Source: Chthoniobacter flavus
GTDB taxonomy: Bacteria; Verrucomicrobiota; Verrucomicrobiia; Chthoniobacterales; DYNR01
DNA length: 8,781 nucleotides
Direction: 5' to 3'
Assembly (NCBI GenBank): GCA_020720945.1
Contig: DYNR01000086.1
Coordinates: forward strand, 1-8,781
The translations under genes and the position numbers were made by a program. A model generated the notes under the pieces. The model did no database searches. It was not told the DNA's origin and was given only the letters and a program-made list of their open reading frames with translations. Each line of letters opens with the position of its first letter. Position 1 is the stretch's first letter. Positions 1 through 6,516 of the stretch are shown one piece after another.

Positions 1-47
1 TTTTTCGGTTGAAAGAAAACGGTTTTTCTTCTAGCTTGCGAGGCTGC

Positions 48-1157
48 ATGACAGAAGAAAAATCCTTCAAAATAGCGGTTTTGGCCGGTGATGGCATCGG
101 ACCGGAAGTGATGGTCGAGGCCGTCCGAATTTTCAAAGCGGCGGCGCAAAAATTTTGTTTTTCCTTGGAGTTGGAAGAGCATTGGGTCGGAGGGGCTGCG
201 ATCGACGAGTGCGGCAAGGCGTTGCCGGCGGAGACTTTAGCGGGATGCGAAAAAGCGGATGCGATTTTGTTCGGTTCCGTTGGTGGGCCGAAATGGGAGT
301 CGTTGCCTGGGGCGGAGCAGCCGGAACGGGCGGCGTTGTTGCCTTTGCGCAAGCACTTCGGGCTTTTTGCCAATTTGCGTCCGGCGGTGTGTTTTCCCGA
401 GTTGACCCACGCGTCGCCGCTGCATCCGGACATCGTGGAAGGCGGATTTAATGTGTTGTGCGTGAGGGAGTTGACGGGAGGGCTGTATTTTGGGGAGCCG
501 AAGGGAATCACGGAAGAAGGGGGTGAATCCGTGGCGGTTGACACGATGGTTTACAAGGCGGGGGAGATCGAGCGCATCGCGCGGGTGGCGTTTGAGGCGG
601 CCAAGGGCAGGGGGCGGCAAGTTACGAGCATCGACAAGGCCAATGTGTTGCAAAACGGGATTTTGTGGCGGCGGGTCGTCGGGAAAGTCCACGAGGAATA
701 TCCCGAAGTTGCGTTGAACCACCTGTATGTCGATAATGCGGCCATGCAGTTGATCAAAAACCCGAAGGCCTTTGATGTGGTTCTCGCGGAGAATTTGTTT
801 GGGGATATATTGAGCGACGAGATGGCGATGTTGACGGGGTCGCTCGGGATGTTGCCGAGTGCGAGTTTGGGGCAGGCAACGGGAGGCGCGTTGCGCTTTG
901 GGATGTATGAGCCGAGCGGCGGTTCTGCGCCGGACATCGCGGGGAAAGGGATCGCAAATCCGATTGCGCAAATTCTTTCCGTGGCGTTGCTTTTGCGGTA
1001 TTCGCTCGGGCAGGAGGAAGCGGCGGAAGCGATCGAAGCAGCAGTGCGCGAGGCGATTGCCGACGGATACCGGACAAAAGACATCGCGCACAACGACCGT
1101 TTGGTTGTCGGGACTAGCGGCATGGGCTCTGCCATTTTGGAACGGCTGACGCGCTGA
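48..1157 (+). CDS. leuB: 3-isopropylmalate dehydrogenase
   Basis: LeuB oxidatively decarboxylates (2R,3S)-3-isopropylmalate with NAD+ to 2-oxoisocaproate, the third step of leucine synthesis, in the cytoplasm. The 369-residue product has the usual family length. Visible motifs: GDGIGPEV (14-21); substrate arginines in LRKHFGLFANLRP (R101, R111) and VRELTGGLYFGEP (R139, with Y146); K196 in IDKANVLQ; metal aspartates D228 (VDNAAMQL), D252 and D256 (ENLFGDILSDE); and GGSAPDIAGKG, whose D296 fits NAD rather than NADP use. These assignments follow the known Thermus and E. coli enzymes. The ATG at 48 is preferred because it lies 4 bases after GAGG (40-43) and gives the normal N-terminus; a TTG at 9 would add 13 unconserved residues. 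No other leucine gene is in view. It is separated from the next gene by a promoter-bearing gap, so it probably ends its own transcription unit. Confidence 0.96.
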   Translation: MTEEKSFKIAVLAGDGIGPEVMVEAVRIFKAAAQKFCFSLELEEHWVGGAAIDECGKALPAETLAGCEKADAILFGSVGGPKWESLPGAEQPERAALLPLRKHFGLFANLRPAVCFPELTHASPLHPDIVEGGFNVLCVRELTGGLYFGEPKGITEEGGESVAVDTMVYKAGEIERIARVAFEAAKGRGRQVTSIDKANVLQNGILWRRVVGKVHEEYPEVALNHLYVDNAAMQLIKNPKAFDVVLAENLFGDILSDEMAMLTGSLGMLPSASLGQATGGALRFGMYEPSGGSAPDIAGKGIANPIAQILSVALLLRYSLGQEEAAEAIEAAVREAIADGYRTKDIAHNDRLVVGTSGMGSAILERLTR

Positions 1158-1170
1158 GGCAAAACGCCTG

Positions 1171-1200
1171 TTGACAGGTGGGGCGGGGCGGAGGTAGAGT
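1171..1200 (+). promoter_or_regulatory. Sigma70-type promoter for the sugar-nucleotide operon
   Basis: A perfect -35 hexamer TTGACA (1171-1176) is followed after 18 bases by TAGAGT (1195-1200; 4 of 6 matches to TATAAT). Transcription would start near 1207, leaving a leader of about 70 bases before the decarboxylase ATG at 1277. The spacer is unusually G-rich (14 G in 18 bases), and the -35 box sits inside a small dyad, CCTGT-TG-ACAGG (1167-1178). It lies in the only gap longer than 50 bases in the window, which supports the call. It was found by eye and has no experimental support. Confidence 0.6.
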
Positions 1201-1262
1201 CTCCCCCAGCTTTTCCGGCAGGCGACGACTTCCCCAGAAGACATTTTTTCAACCCAAATCAT

Positions 1263-1276
1263 TCTAAGAAAAACTA
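1263..1276 (+). promoter_or_regulatory. Non-canonical translation leader of the decarboxylase gene
   Basis: No GGAGG-like site precedes the ATG at 1277. Instead there is TCTAAGAAAAACTA, closely matching the leader of the next gene (TCTAAGAAACACT, 2229-2241). The shared core AGAAA lies 5 bases before the ATG here. AGAAA could pair with the UUUCU at the extreme 3' end of many 16S rRNAs, so it may be an offset Shine-Dalgarno site; that is an inference. Confidence 0.4.
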
Positions 1277-2209
1277 ATGAAAATCCTTGTTACCGGCGGT
1301 GCCGGATTCCTCGGTTCCCACCTTTGCGAGAGGCTTTTGAACGAAGGCAACGAAGTCACCTGTCTCGATAACTTTTTTACCGGCAGGAAAACCAATGTCG
1401 CGCATTTGCTGGGGAACCCGAATTTTGAGCTGGTGCGCCACGATGTGACCGACCCGTTCAAGTTCGAGGTTGACCAGATTTACAACTTGGCTTGCCCGGC
1501 ATCCCCGCCGCATTACCAATACAACCCGATCAAGACAACCAAGACTTCGGTCATGGGGGCGATCAACTGTTTGGGGTTGGCGAAGCGGGTCAAGGCGCGG
1601 GTGTTTCAGGCATCGACTTCCGAGGTGTATGGGGATCCGGAAATTCACCCGCAGAGCGAGGCGTATTGGGGTCATGTGAACCCGATCGGATTGCGCTCGT
1701 GTTACGACGAAGGGAAGCGGTGTGCGGAAACGCTTTTTTTCGATTACCACCGGGAAAATGAAGTGGACATTCGGGTGATCCGGATTTTTAACACTTATGG
1801 GCCGCGGATGTTGTCCAACGACGGGCGGGTCGTTTCCAATTTCATCGTGCAGGCGTTGCGCGGGGAAGACCTCACGGTGTATGGGGAGGGGTTGCAGACC
1901 CGTTCTTTTTGTTATGTTGACGATTTGATCGAAGGGTTTGTCCGTTTTATGAACCAGACAGAAATCGTTGGGCCGATGAACCTCGGGAATCCTGGGGAAT
2001 TTACGATGATGGAGCTGGCCGAGATCGTTTTGAAAAAGGTCGGGGGCGCGTCCAAGATCGTTCATCGTCCGCTTCCTTCGGATGATCCCAAGCAGCGGCA
2101 ACCCGACATCACCCTTGCGAAAAAGCATCTCGGGTGGGAGCCTACTGTGCCTCTCGAAGACGGCATTGAGCGGACGATCGCGTATTTCCGCCAAGCGTTG
2201 AAAAAGTAA
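1277..2209 (+). CDS. uxs: UDP-glucuronate decarboxylase (UDP-xylose synthase)
   Basis: This cytoplasmic enzyme converts UDP-glucuronate to UDP-xylose and CO2 using tightly bound NAD+. The 310-residue product is an extended short-chain dehydrogenase. It has the NAD-binding GGAGFLG (7-13), the acidic residue closing the second strand in LDNFFTGRK (D31), NLACPASPPHYQYNPIKT (70-87), ASTSEVYGDP (112-121) with T114 and E116, and the catalytic pair Y143/K147 in CYDEGKR. The stretches FFTGRK, PASPP, SEVYGDPE, YWGHVNPIG and DGRVVSNFI are the hallmarks that separate UXS from other epimerases or dehydratases. They are also nearly identical to animal and plant UXS, minus the N-terminal membrane anchor of the human protein. 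It is the first gene after the promoter and lies 32 bases before the dehydrogenase that makes its substrate. The start has the AGAAA-type leader rather than a GGAGG site. UDP-galacturonate or other NDP-sugar activity is unlikely given these motifs. Confidence 0.93.
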   Translation: MKILVTGGAGFLGSHLCERLLNEGNEVTCLDNFFTGRKTNVAHLLGNPNFELVRHDVTDPFKFEVDQIYNLACPASPPHYQYNPIKTTKTSVMGAINCLGLAKRVKARVFQASTSEVYGDPEIHPQSEAYWGHVNPIGLRSCYDEGKRCAETLFFDYHRENEVDIRVIRIFNTYGPRMLSNDGRVVSNFIVQALRGEDLTVYGEGLQTRSFCYVDDLIEGFVRFMNQTEIVGPMNLGNPGEFTMMELAEIVLKKVGGASKIVHRPLPSDDPKQRQPDITLAKKHLGWEPTVPLEDGIERTIAYFRQALKK

Positions 2210-2228
2210 AAAATTCCAATCCAACCAA

Positions 2229-2241
2229 TCTAAGAAACACT
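2229..2241 (+). promoter_or_regulatory. Non-canonical translation leader of the UDP-glucose dehydrogenase gene
   Basis: TCTAAGAAACACT directly precedes the ATG at 2242 and repeats the leader of the upstream gene with one substitution and a one-base length change. AGAAA (2233-2237) ends 4 bases before the ATG. Upstream is a CA-rich run (CCAATCCAACCAA). No conventional Shine-Dalgarno site is visible in this 32-base gap. Confidence 0.4.
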
Positions 2242-3618
2242 ATGAATATCTGCTGTTTAGGAGCCGGGTATGTCGGCGGACCCACCATGGCAATGATCGC
2301 CGCCAAGTGCCCAGAAATCACCGTCACGGTCGTGGACACGAACGAAGAGCGCATCGCGAAGTGGAACTCCGAAGAGTTGCCCGTGTATGAGCCGGGGCTT
2401 TACGAAATCGTGTGCCAGTCGCGCGGGAAAAACCTTTTCTTTTCGACCGATGTGGATGGGGCGATCCGGAAGTCGGACATCATTTTTGTGAGTGTCGGAA
2501 CGCCGACGAAGAAGCAGGGGGTCGGGGCTGGGAGAGCGGCGGATTTGCGGTATGTCGAGAGCGCGGCGAGGCGCATCGCGGAGCTTGCGGAGGGACCCAA
2601 GATCATTGTGGAGAAAAGCACGATTCCGGTGAAAACTGCGGAGGCGTTGCACACGATTTTGCGGGCGAATTCCAAGAGCGGGCAATTCCAGGTTTTGTCC
2701 AACCCCGAATTTCTCGCGGAGGGGACGGCGATGGAAGATTTGCAGGATCCAGACCGGGTATTGATTGGTGGGGAGGAGACCGAAGCGGGGCGCAAGGCCG
2801 TGCAGACGCTCGTGGATGTTTACGCGCACTGGATTCCCCGCGAAAAAATCATTACGACGAACCTCTGGTCGTCCGAGTTGTCGAAGCTGGTTGCCAATGC
2901 GTTTTTGGCGCAGAGGATTTCTTCGATCAATTCGATTTCCGCGTTGTGTGAAGCGACGGGAGCCGATGTGGATGAAGTGGCGAACGCGATTGGGAAGGAC
3001 TCGCGGATCGGGTCGAAGTTCCTCAAAGCATCGGTCGGTTTTGGGGGCTCGTGTTTCCAAAAAGACATTTTGAATTTGACCTATCTTTGCCAGCATTTCG
3101 GGTTGCCGGAAGTTGCTGCGTATTGGGAGAGCGTGGTGAGGATCAACGATTGGCAGAAGCACCGTTTCACGGCACGAATTGTGAAAGAGCTTTTCAACAC
3201 GATCACGGGCAAGCGCATCGCGGTTTTGGGTTTTGCATTCAAAAAAGATACCAACGACACGCGGGAAACGGCGGCGATTGCGGTGTGCCAAGACTTGTTG
3301 GCGGAAGGGGCAGAAGTTTTGGTTTACGACCCGAAGGTGCCCGAGTCGCTCATCCGTTTCGATGTGTTGGGTTCGGAAACCAACGAGAACTTGAAAGTGG
3401 TCGGCAGTGCCGAAGAGGCTTGCAGGGGGGCGCACGCCATCGCGGTTTTGACCGAGTGGGACGAGTTCAAAGATTTGCCGTTCGCGGAAATTTACGAGAG
3501 TATGCCCAAGCCAGCGTTCGTTTTTGACGGCAGGAACATTTTGCCGCACGCGAAGTTGCGTTCGGTTGGGTTCCGGGTATTTCCGATTGGCAAGGCATCG
3601 ACTGGGCCTGTCGGTTGA
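2242..3618 (+). CDS. ugd: UDP-glucose 6-dehydrogenase, eukaryote-like type
   Basis: Ugd oxidises UDP-glucose twice with NAD+ to give UDP-glucuronate, the substrate of the decarboxylase encoded just upstream. The 458-residue product has the N-terminal NAD site GAGYVGG (7-13), VEKSTIPVKTAE (123-134), NPEFLAEG (154-161) with the catalytic glutamate, ELSKLVANAFLAQR (212-225) with the catalytic lysine K215, and the nucleophile C271 in GFGGSCFQKD. The C-terminal UDP-binding domain includes LGFAFKKDTNDTRE and VFDGRN. Sequence and length match the animal/plant UGDH class (human enzyme about 494 residues) much better than the short Ugd of E. coli (388). Shared markers are RGKNLFFST, HWIPREKI, WSSELSKL and SINSISALCEATGAD. 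It lacks the human C-terminal extension. A 50-base gap separates it from rfbB. UDP-ManNAc dehydrogenase is excluded by these motifs. Confidence 0.95.
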   Translation: MNICCLGAGYVGGPTMAMIAAKCPEITVTVVDTNEERIAKWNSEELPVYEPGLYEIVCQSRGKNLFFSTDVDGAIRKSDIIFVSVGTPTKKQGVGAGRAADLRYVESAARRIAELAEGPKIIVEKSTIPVKTAEALHTILRANSKSGQFQVLSNPEFLAEGTAMEDLQDPDRVLIGGEETEAGRKAVQTLVDVYAHWIPREKIITTNLWSSELSKLVANAFLAQRISSINSISALCEATGADVDEVANAIGKDSRIGSKFLKASVGFGGSCFQKDILNLTYLCQHFGLPEVAAYWESVVRINDWQKHRFTARIVKELFNTITGKRIAVLGFAFKKDTNDTRETAAIAVCQDLLAEGAEVLVYDPKVPESLIRFDVLGSETNENLKVVGSAEEACRGAHAIAVLTEWDEFKDLPFAEIYESMPKPAFVFDGRNILPHAKLRSVGFRVFPIGKASTGPVG

Positions 3619-3654
3619 GGGGGCGGGCGGAAGGTGGTAACTGGCGGTAGTTTT

Positions 3655-3660
3655 GAGGAG
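3655..3660 (+). promoter_or_regulatory. Ribosome binding site of rfbB
   Basis: GAGGAG lies 8 bases before the ATG at 3669. It is the most conventional Shine-Dalgarno site in the window and contrasts with the AGAAA leaders of the two genes before it. It marks the start of the four-gene rfb block, which may have been assembled separately from the uxs-ugd pair. Confidence 0.7.
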
Positions 3661-3668
3661 ATTGAGTC

Positions 3669-4745
3669 ATGAACGATACGATATTAGTGACCGGAGGGGC
3701 GGGGTTCATCGGGGCGAACTTCGTTTTGGAATGGGTTCGCAAGCAAGGCGCGGTGGTGGTCAATCTCGACAAGCTATCTTACGCAGGGAACCGCGAGAGT
3801 TTGGCGGCGTTGGAGGGGGATGGTCGGCATATTTTTGTTTGCGGGGATATAGCGGATAGCGTGTTGGTGGGCAAGTTGTTAGAGGAGCATCGCCCGCGGG
3901 CGGTTGTTAATTTTGCCGCTGAGTCGCATGTTGACCGCTCCATCCACGGGCCGCGAGATTTTATCCAGACCAACATTGTCGGCACTTTTGAGTTGCTGGA
4001 GGTGGCGAAGTCGTATTGGGGAGGATTGCAGGAAGACGAGAAAAAGAAGTTTCGTTTTTTGCATGTATCGACGGACGAGGTTTACGGTTCGCTCAAGCCT
4101 GGGGATCCCGCTTTTACCGAGGGCAAGCGATATGAGCCGAACAGCCCGTATTCCGCGTCGAAGGCGGCGAGCGACCATTTGGTGCGGGCGTATCACCACA
4201 CCTACGGGATGCCCGTTTTGACAACGAATTGCTCGAATAATTACGGGCCGTTGCAGTTCCCCGAGAAGCTGATCCCGTTGATGATCGTCAATGCGTTGGC
4301 GGGCAAGGCTTTGCCTGTTTATGGGGACGGGATGCAAATCCGGGATTGGCTGTATGTCGGGGACCATTGCAGTGCGATTGCGCGGGTGCTCGAGGCGGGA
4401 GAAGTTGGCGAGGTCTATAACATTGGCGGTTGGAACGAGAAGCCGAACATCGAGATCGTCCATACGATTTGCGACATTTTGGACGAGGTGCAACCGAAGT
4501 CCGACGGCAGTTCTTATCGTTCGCAAATCCAGACGGTTACGGATCGTCCGGGGCACGACCGGCGGTATGCGATCGATGCCAGAAAAATCGAAAGGGAGCT
4601 CGGGTGGCGTCCTGCGGAAACTTTTGAAACGGGCATCCGCAAGACCGTCCAGTGGTATTTGTCCAACCAGGAATGGGTGAGGAATGTGCAGACGGGCACT
4701 TACCGCGATTGGGTCGAAAAGAATTATTCGGGAAGAGAGGCATGA
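3669..4745 (+). CDS. rfbB: dTDP-glucose 4,6-dehydratase
   Basis: RfbB (RmlB) converts dTDP-glucose to dTDP-4-keto-6-deoxy-glucose, the second step of dTDP-L-rhamnose synthesis, with bound NAD+. The 358 residues equal the usual length. Motifs: GGAGFIG (9-15); the family signature LDKLSYAGN (33-41); NFAAESHVDRSI (81-92); the catalytic triplet T135-D136-E137 in HVSTDEVYGS, where D and E drive the dehydration; and Y161/K165 in PYSASKAASD. Later come NCSNNYGP, FPEKLIPL, VYGDGMQIRDWLYV and RPGHDRRYAID, all standard for RmlB. The tail QEWVRNVQTGTYRDW is also typical. SHVDRS and DRRYAID separate it from UDP-glucose epimerases and other dehydratases. Its stop overlaps the next start as ATGA, indicating translational coupling to rfbD. 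Confidence 0.97.
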   Translation: MNDTILVTGGAGFIGANFVLEWVRKQGAVVVNLDKLSYAGNRESLAALEGDGRHIFVCGDIADSVLVGKLLEEHRPRAVVNFAAESHVDRSIHGPRDFIQTNIVGTFELLEVAKSYWGGLQEDEKKKFRFLHVSTDEVYGSLKPGDPAFTEGKRYEPNSPYSASKAASDHLVRAYHHTYGMPVLTTNCSNNYGPLQFPEKLIPLMIVNALAGKALPVYGDGMQIRDWLYVGDHCSAIARVLEAGEVGEVYNIGGWNEKPNIEIVHTICDILDEVQPKSDGSSYRSQIQTVTDRPGHDRRYAIDARKIERELGWRPAETFETGIRKTVQWYLSNQEWVRNVQTGTYRDWVEKNYSGREA

Positions 4746-5638
4746 GAATCCTGCTTTTCGGAAAATCCGGGCAGGTTGGCTGGGAGTTGCAGCGGGCGTT
4801 AGCACCGTTGGGCGAGGTGGTTGCGCTGGATTCTCGGAGCCGGGATTTTTGCGGGAATTTGGCGGATTTGGAAGGGATCGGGCGGACGGTTTGCGAGGTG
4901 CGCCCCGATTGGGTCATCAACGCGGCGGCGCATACGGCGGTGGATAAGGCCGAAAGCGAAAAAGAGTTGAGCGATTTGTTGAACCATCTTGCGCCGGCGG
5001 TTTTGGCGAAAGAGGCCGGAAAAATCGGGGCGAGGTTTGTCCATTATTCCACCGATTATGTGTTTGACGGGAGCGGGGATCGGCCTTGGAGAGAAGGGGA
5101 TCCGACGGGGCCTCTCGGTGTCTATGGGGAGAGCAAGTTAAACGGAGAGAAGGCGATAGCGGTATCTGGGTGCAGGTATTACATTTTTCGGACTTGCTGG
5201 GTTTACGCGGCGCGTGGGAAGAATTTTGCGAAGACCATTTTGAAGTTCGCTTCGGGGAGAGAGCGGTTGACGGTGATTGACGATCAGTGGGGGGCGCCGA
5301 CTGGGGCGGAGTTGATTGCGGATGTCACGGCGCAGGTGTTGGCGGCGGAGAGGGAAGAAGGGAAGAGGGAAGGGGTTTATCATCTCTGTGCGGCAGGGGA
5401 AACGACCTGGCATGGGTATGCGACTTTTCTTTGCCAGAAGGCGGCAGAACTCGGAGTCGAGTTGAAAGTGCGCGAGGTGGCACCCGTTCCGACCAGCGAG
5501 TTTCCGACCCCCGCGAAGAGGCCTGCAAATTCGCGTCTCTGCATAGGGAAGATCGAAGAAGCATTCGGTTTTTCGTTGCCCGACTGGAGGTTGGGGGTGT
5601 CGAGGATGCTCGAAGAAATTTTACCAGAAATCAAATGA
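4742..5638 (+). CDS. rfbD: dTDP-4-dehydrorhamnose reductase
   Basis: RfbD (RmlD) reduces dTDP-4-dehydro-L-rhamnose with NAD(P)H to dTDP-L-rhamnose, the last pathway step. The 298-residue product matches the family length. It shows GKSGQVG (7-13), NAAAHTAVDKAE (60-71), YSTDYVFDG (102-110) with T104, and the catalytic Y128/K132 in YGESKLNGE. The C-terminal RPANSRL and YHLCAAGETTWHGYA stretches are typical of the sugar-binding part. The start is set by the ATG in the ATGA overlap with rfbB: a 30-residue upstream extension in the same frame is unconserved and lies inside rfbB. GGAAG (4731-4735) is a possible binding site 6 bases upstream; AGAGG abuts the start and is probably too close. Residues 210-217 (AAEREEGKREG region) form a charged insertion before the conserved YHLC. 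Confidence 0.96.
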   Translation: MRILLFGKSGQVGWELQRALAPLGEVVALDSRSRDFCGNLADLEGIGRTVCEVRPDWVINAAAHTAVDKAESEKELSDLLNHLAPAVLAKEAGKIGARFVHYSTDYVFDGSGDRPWREGDPTGPLGVYGESKLNGEKAIAVSGCRYYIFRTCWVYAARGKNFAKTILKFASGRERLTVIDDQWGAPTGAELIADVTAQVLAAEREEGKREGVYHLCAAGETTWHGYATFLCQKAAELGVELKVREVAPVPTSEFPTPAKRPANSRLCIGKIEEAFGFSLPDWRLGVSRMLEEILPEIK

Positions 5639-6516
5639 ACCGCAAAGGCATCGTTCTTGCTGGGGGGTCAGGCTCCCGCCTTCATCCCATCACCATGGCT
5701 GTATCCAAACAGCTTTTACCCGTTTACGACAAACCGATGATTTACTACCCGTTGAGCACGCTCATGCTCGCGGGGATCCGAGAAATCTTGGTTATCTCTA
5801 CGCCGCACGATTTGCCTTCTTTTCGGCGGTTGCTCGGGGATGGCTCGCAGTTTGGCGTTTCGTTTTCTTATTGCGAGCAGCCTAGCCCCGATGGTCTCGC
5901 ACAGGCGTTTTTGCTCGGCGAGAGCTTCCTTGGGGGGGCATCGGCGGCGCTGGTTTTGGGGGATAATTTGTTTTATGCGAACGACTTGGGGAAAGCTCTC
6001 CGGGCGGCAGGGGAGCAGGCGCGGGGGGCGACCATTTTCGGTTATGAGGTGACGAACCCGAGCGATTACGGGGTTGTGGAATTTGATGCGGAGGGACGGG
6101 CGATTTCTTTGGAAGAGAAACCGGCGCAGCCCAAAAGCCGGTGTGCGATTCCGGGGCTGTATTTTTACGACGGGCGGGTGAGCGAGTTTGCCAGGAGCTT
6201 GAAGCCGTCGTTGCGGGGAGAGTTGGAGATTACGGATTTGAATCGGCTTTACCTCGAAGAAGGGACATTGCAGGTAAAGAAGCTCGGGCGTGGGACGGCG
6301 TGGCTTGACACCGGAACGCACGATTCGTTGTTGGAGGCGGGGGATTTTGTGCGTGCGATCCAGAACCGCCAAGGCTTGCGGATTGCTTGCTTGGAAGAAA
6401 TCGCGTATTCCCGCGGATGGATCACCCCCGAGCAGTTTGCGGCGACAATCGCCCGCCTCGGAAAATCAACCTACGGCGCGTATTTGCGTTCCGTTCAACA
6501 AAGGAGCATGGCATGA
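5635..6516 (+). CDS. rfbA: Glucose-1-phosphate thymidylyltransferase
   Basis: RfbA (RmlA) joins glucose-1-phosphate and dTTP to dTDP-glucose and pyrophosphate, the first and normally feedback-inhibited step of the rhamnose pathway. The 293 residues equal the classical E. coli type. Motifs: LAGGSGSRLHPIT (8-20), the nucleotide-binding signature; K25 in VSKQLLPVYDKPMIYYPL; EQPSPDGLAQAF (81-92); the metal site LGDN (108-111); SLEEKP (158-163), which binds the sugar phosphate; the conserved GLYFYD; and WLDTGTHDSLLEA. The start at 5635 is the ATG of an ATGA overlap with rfbD. A much longer same-frame open stretch back to 5287 is antiparallel to no family sequence and overlaps rfbD, so it is discarded. 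AGAAA (5626-5630) lies 4 bases upstream and no GGAGG site is seen. A 7-G homopolymer (5932-5938) in the gene leaves the frame intact. Confidence 0.97.
   Translation: MNRKGIVLAGGSGSRLHPITMAVSKQLLPVYDKPMIYYPLSTLMLAGIREILVISTPHDLPSFRRLLGDGSQFGVSFSYCEQPSPDGLAQAFLLGESFLGGASAALVLGDNLFYANDLGKALRAAGEQARGATIFGYEVTNPSDYGVVEFDAEGRAISLEEKPAQPKSRCAIPGLYFYDGRVSEFARSLKPSLRGELEITDLNRLYLEEGTLQVKKLGRGTAWLDTGTHDSLLEAGDFVRAIQNRQGLRIACLEEIAYSRGWITPEQFAATIARLGKSTYGAYLRSVQQRSMA

Noticed and set aside
9..47. TTG-initiated 13-residue N-terminal extension of leuB
   Set aside because: The extra residues have no family counterpart, and the ATG at 48 has GAGG upstream and gives the normal LeuB N-terminus.
1157..1169. 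AGGC-AAAAC-GCCT hairpin as a terminator for leuB
   Set aside because: The stem is only 4 bp, there is no T-tract after it, and it runs straight into the promoter.
237..1262. 341-codon open frame on the - strand over leuB
   Set aside because: Antisense shadow with low-complexity Arg/Pro-rich translation and no family motif.
1274..2224. 316-codon open frame on the - strand over uxs
   Set aside because: It mirrors the decarboxylase gene, whose conserved motifs fill the + strand completely.
2257..3549. Long open frame (430 codons) on the - strand
   Set aside because: It lies antisense to ugd, is rich in Arg, Pro and His with no recognisable domain, and is explained by the biased codon use of the real gene.
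3879..4805. 308-codon open frame on the - strand over rfbB
   Set aside because: Antisense shadow of a fully conserved gene; no domain seen.
5287..5634. 116-codon upstream extension of rfbA
   Set aside because: It runs inside rfbD in another frame, is Gly/Arg-rich, and the ATG at 5635 gives the standard 293-residue enzyme.
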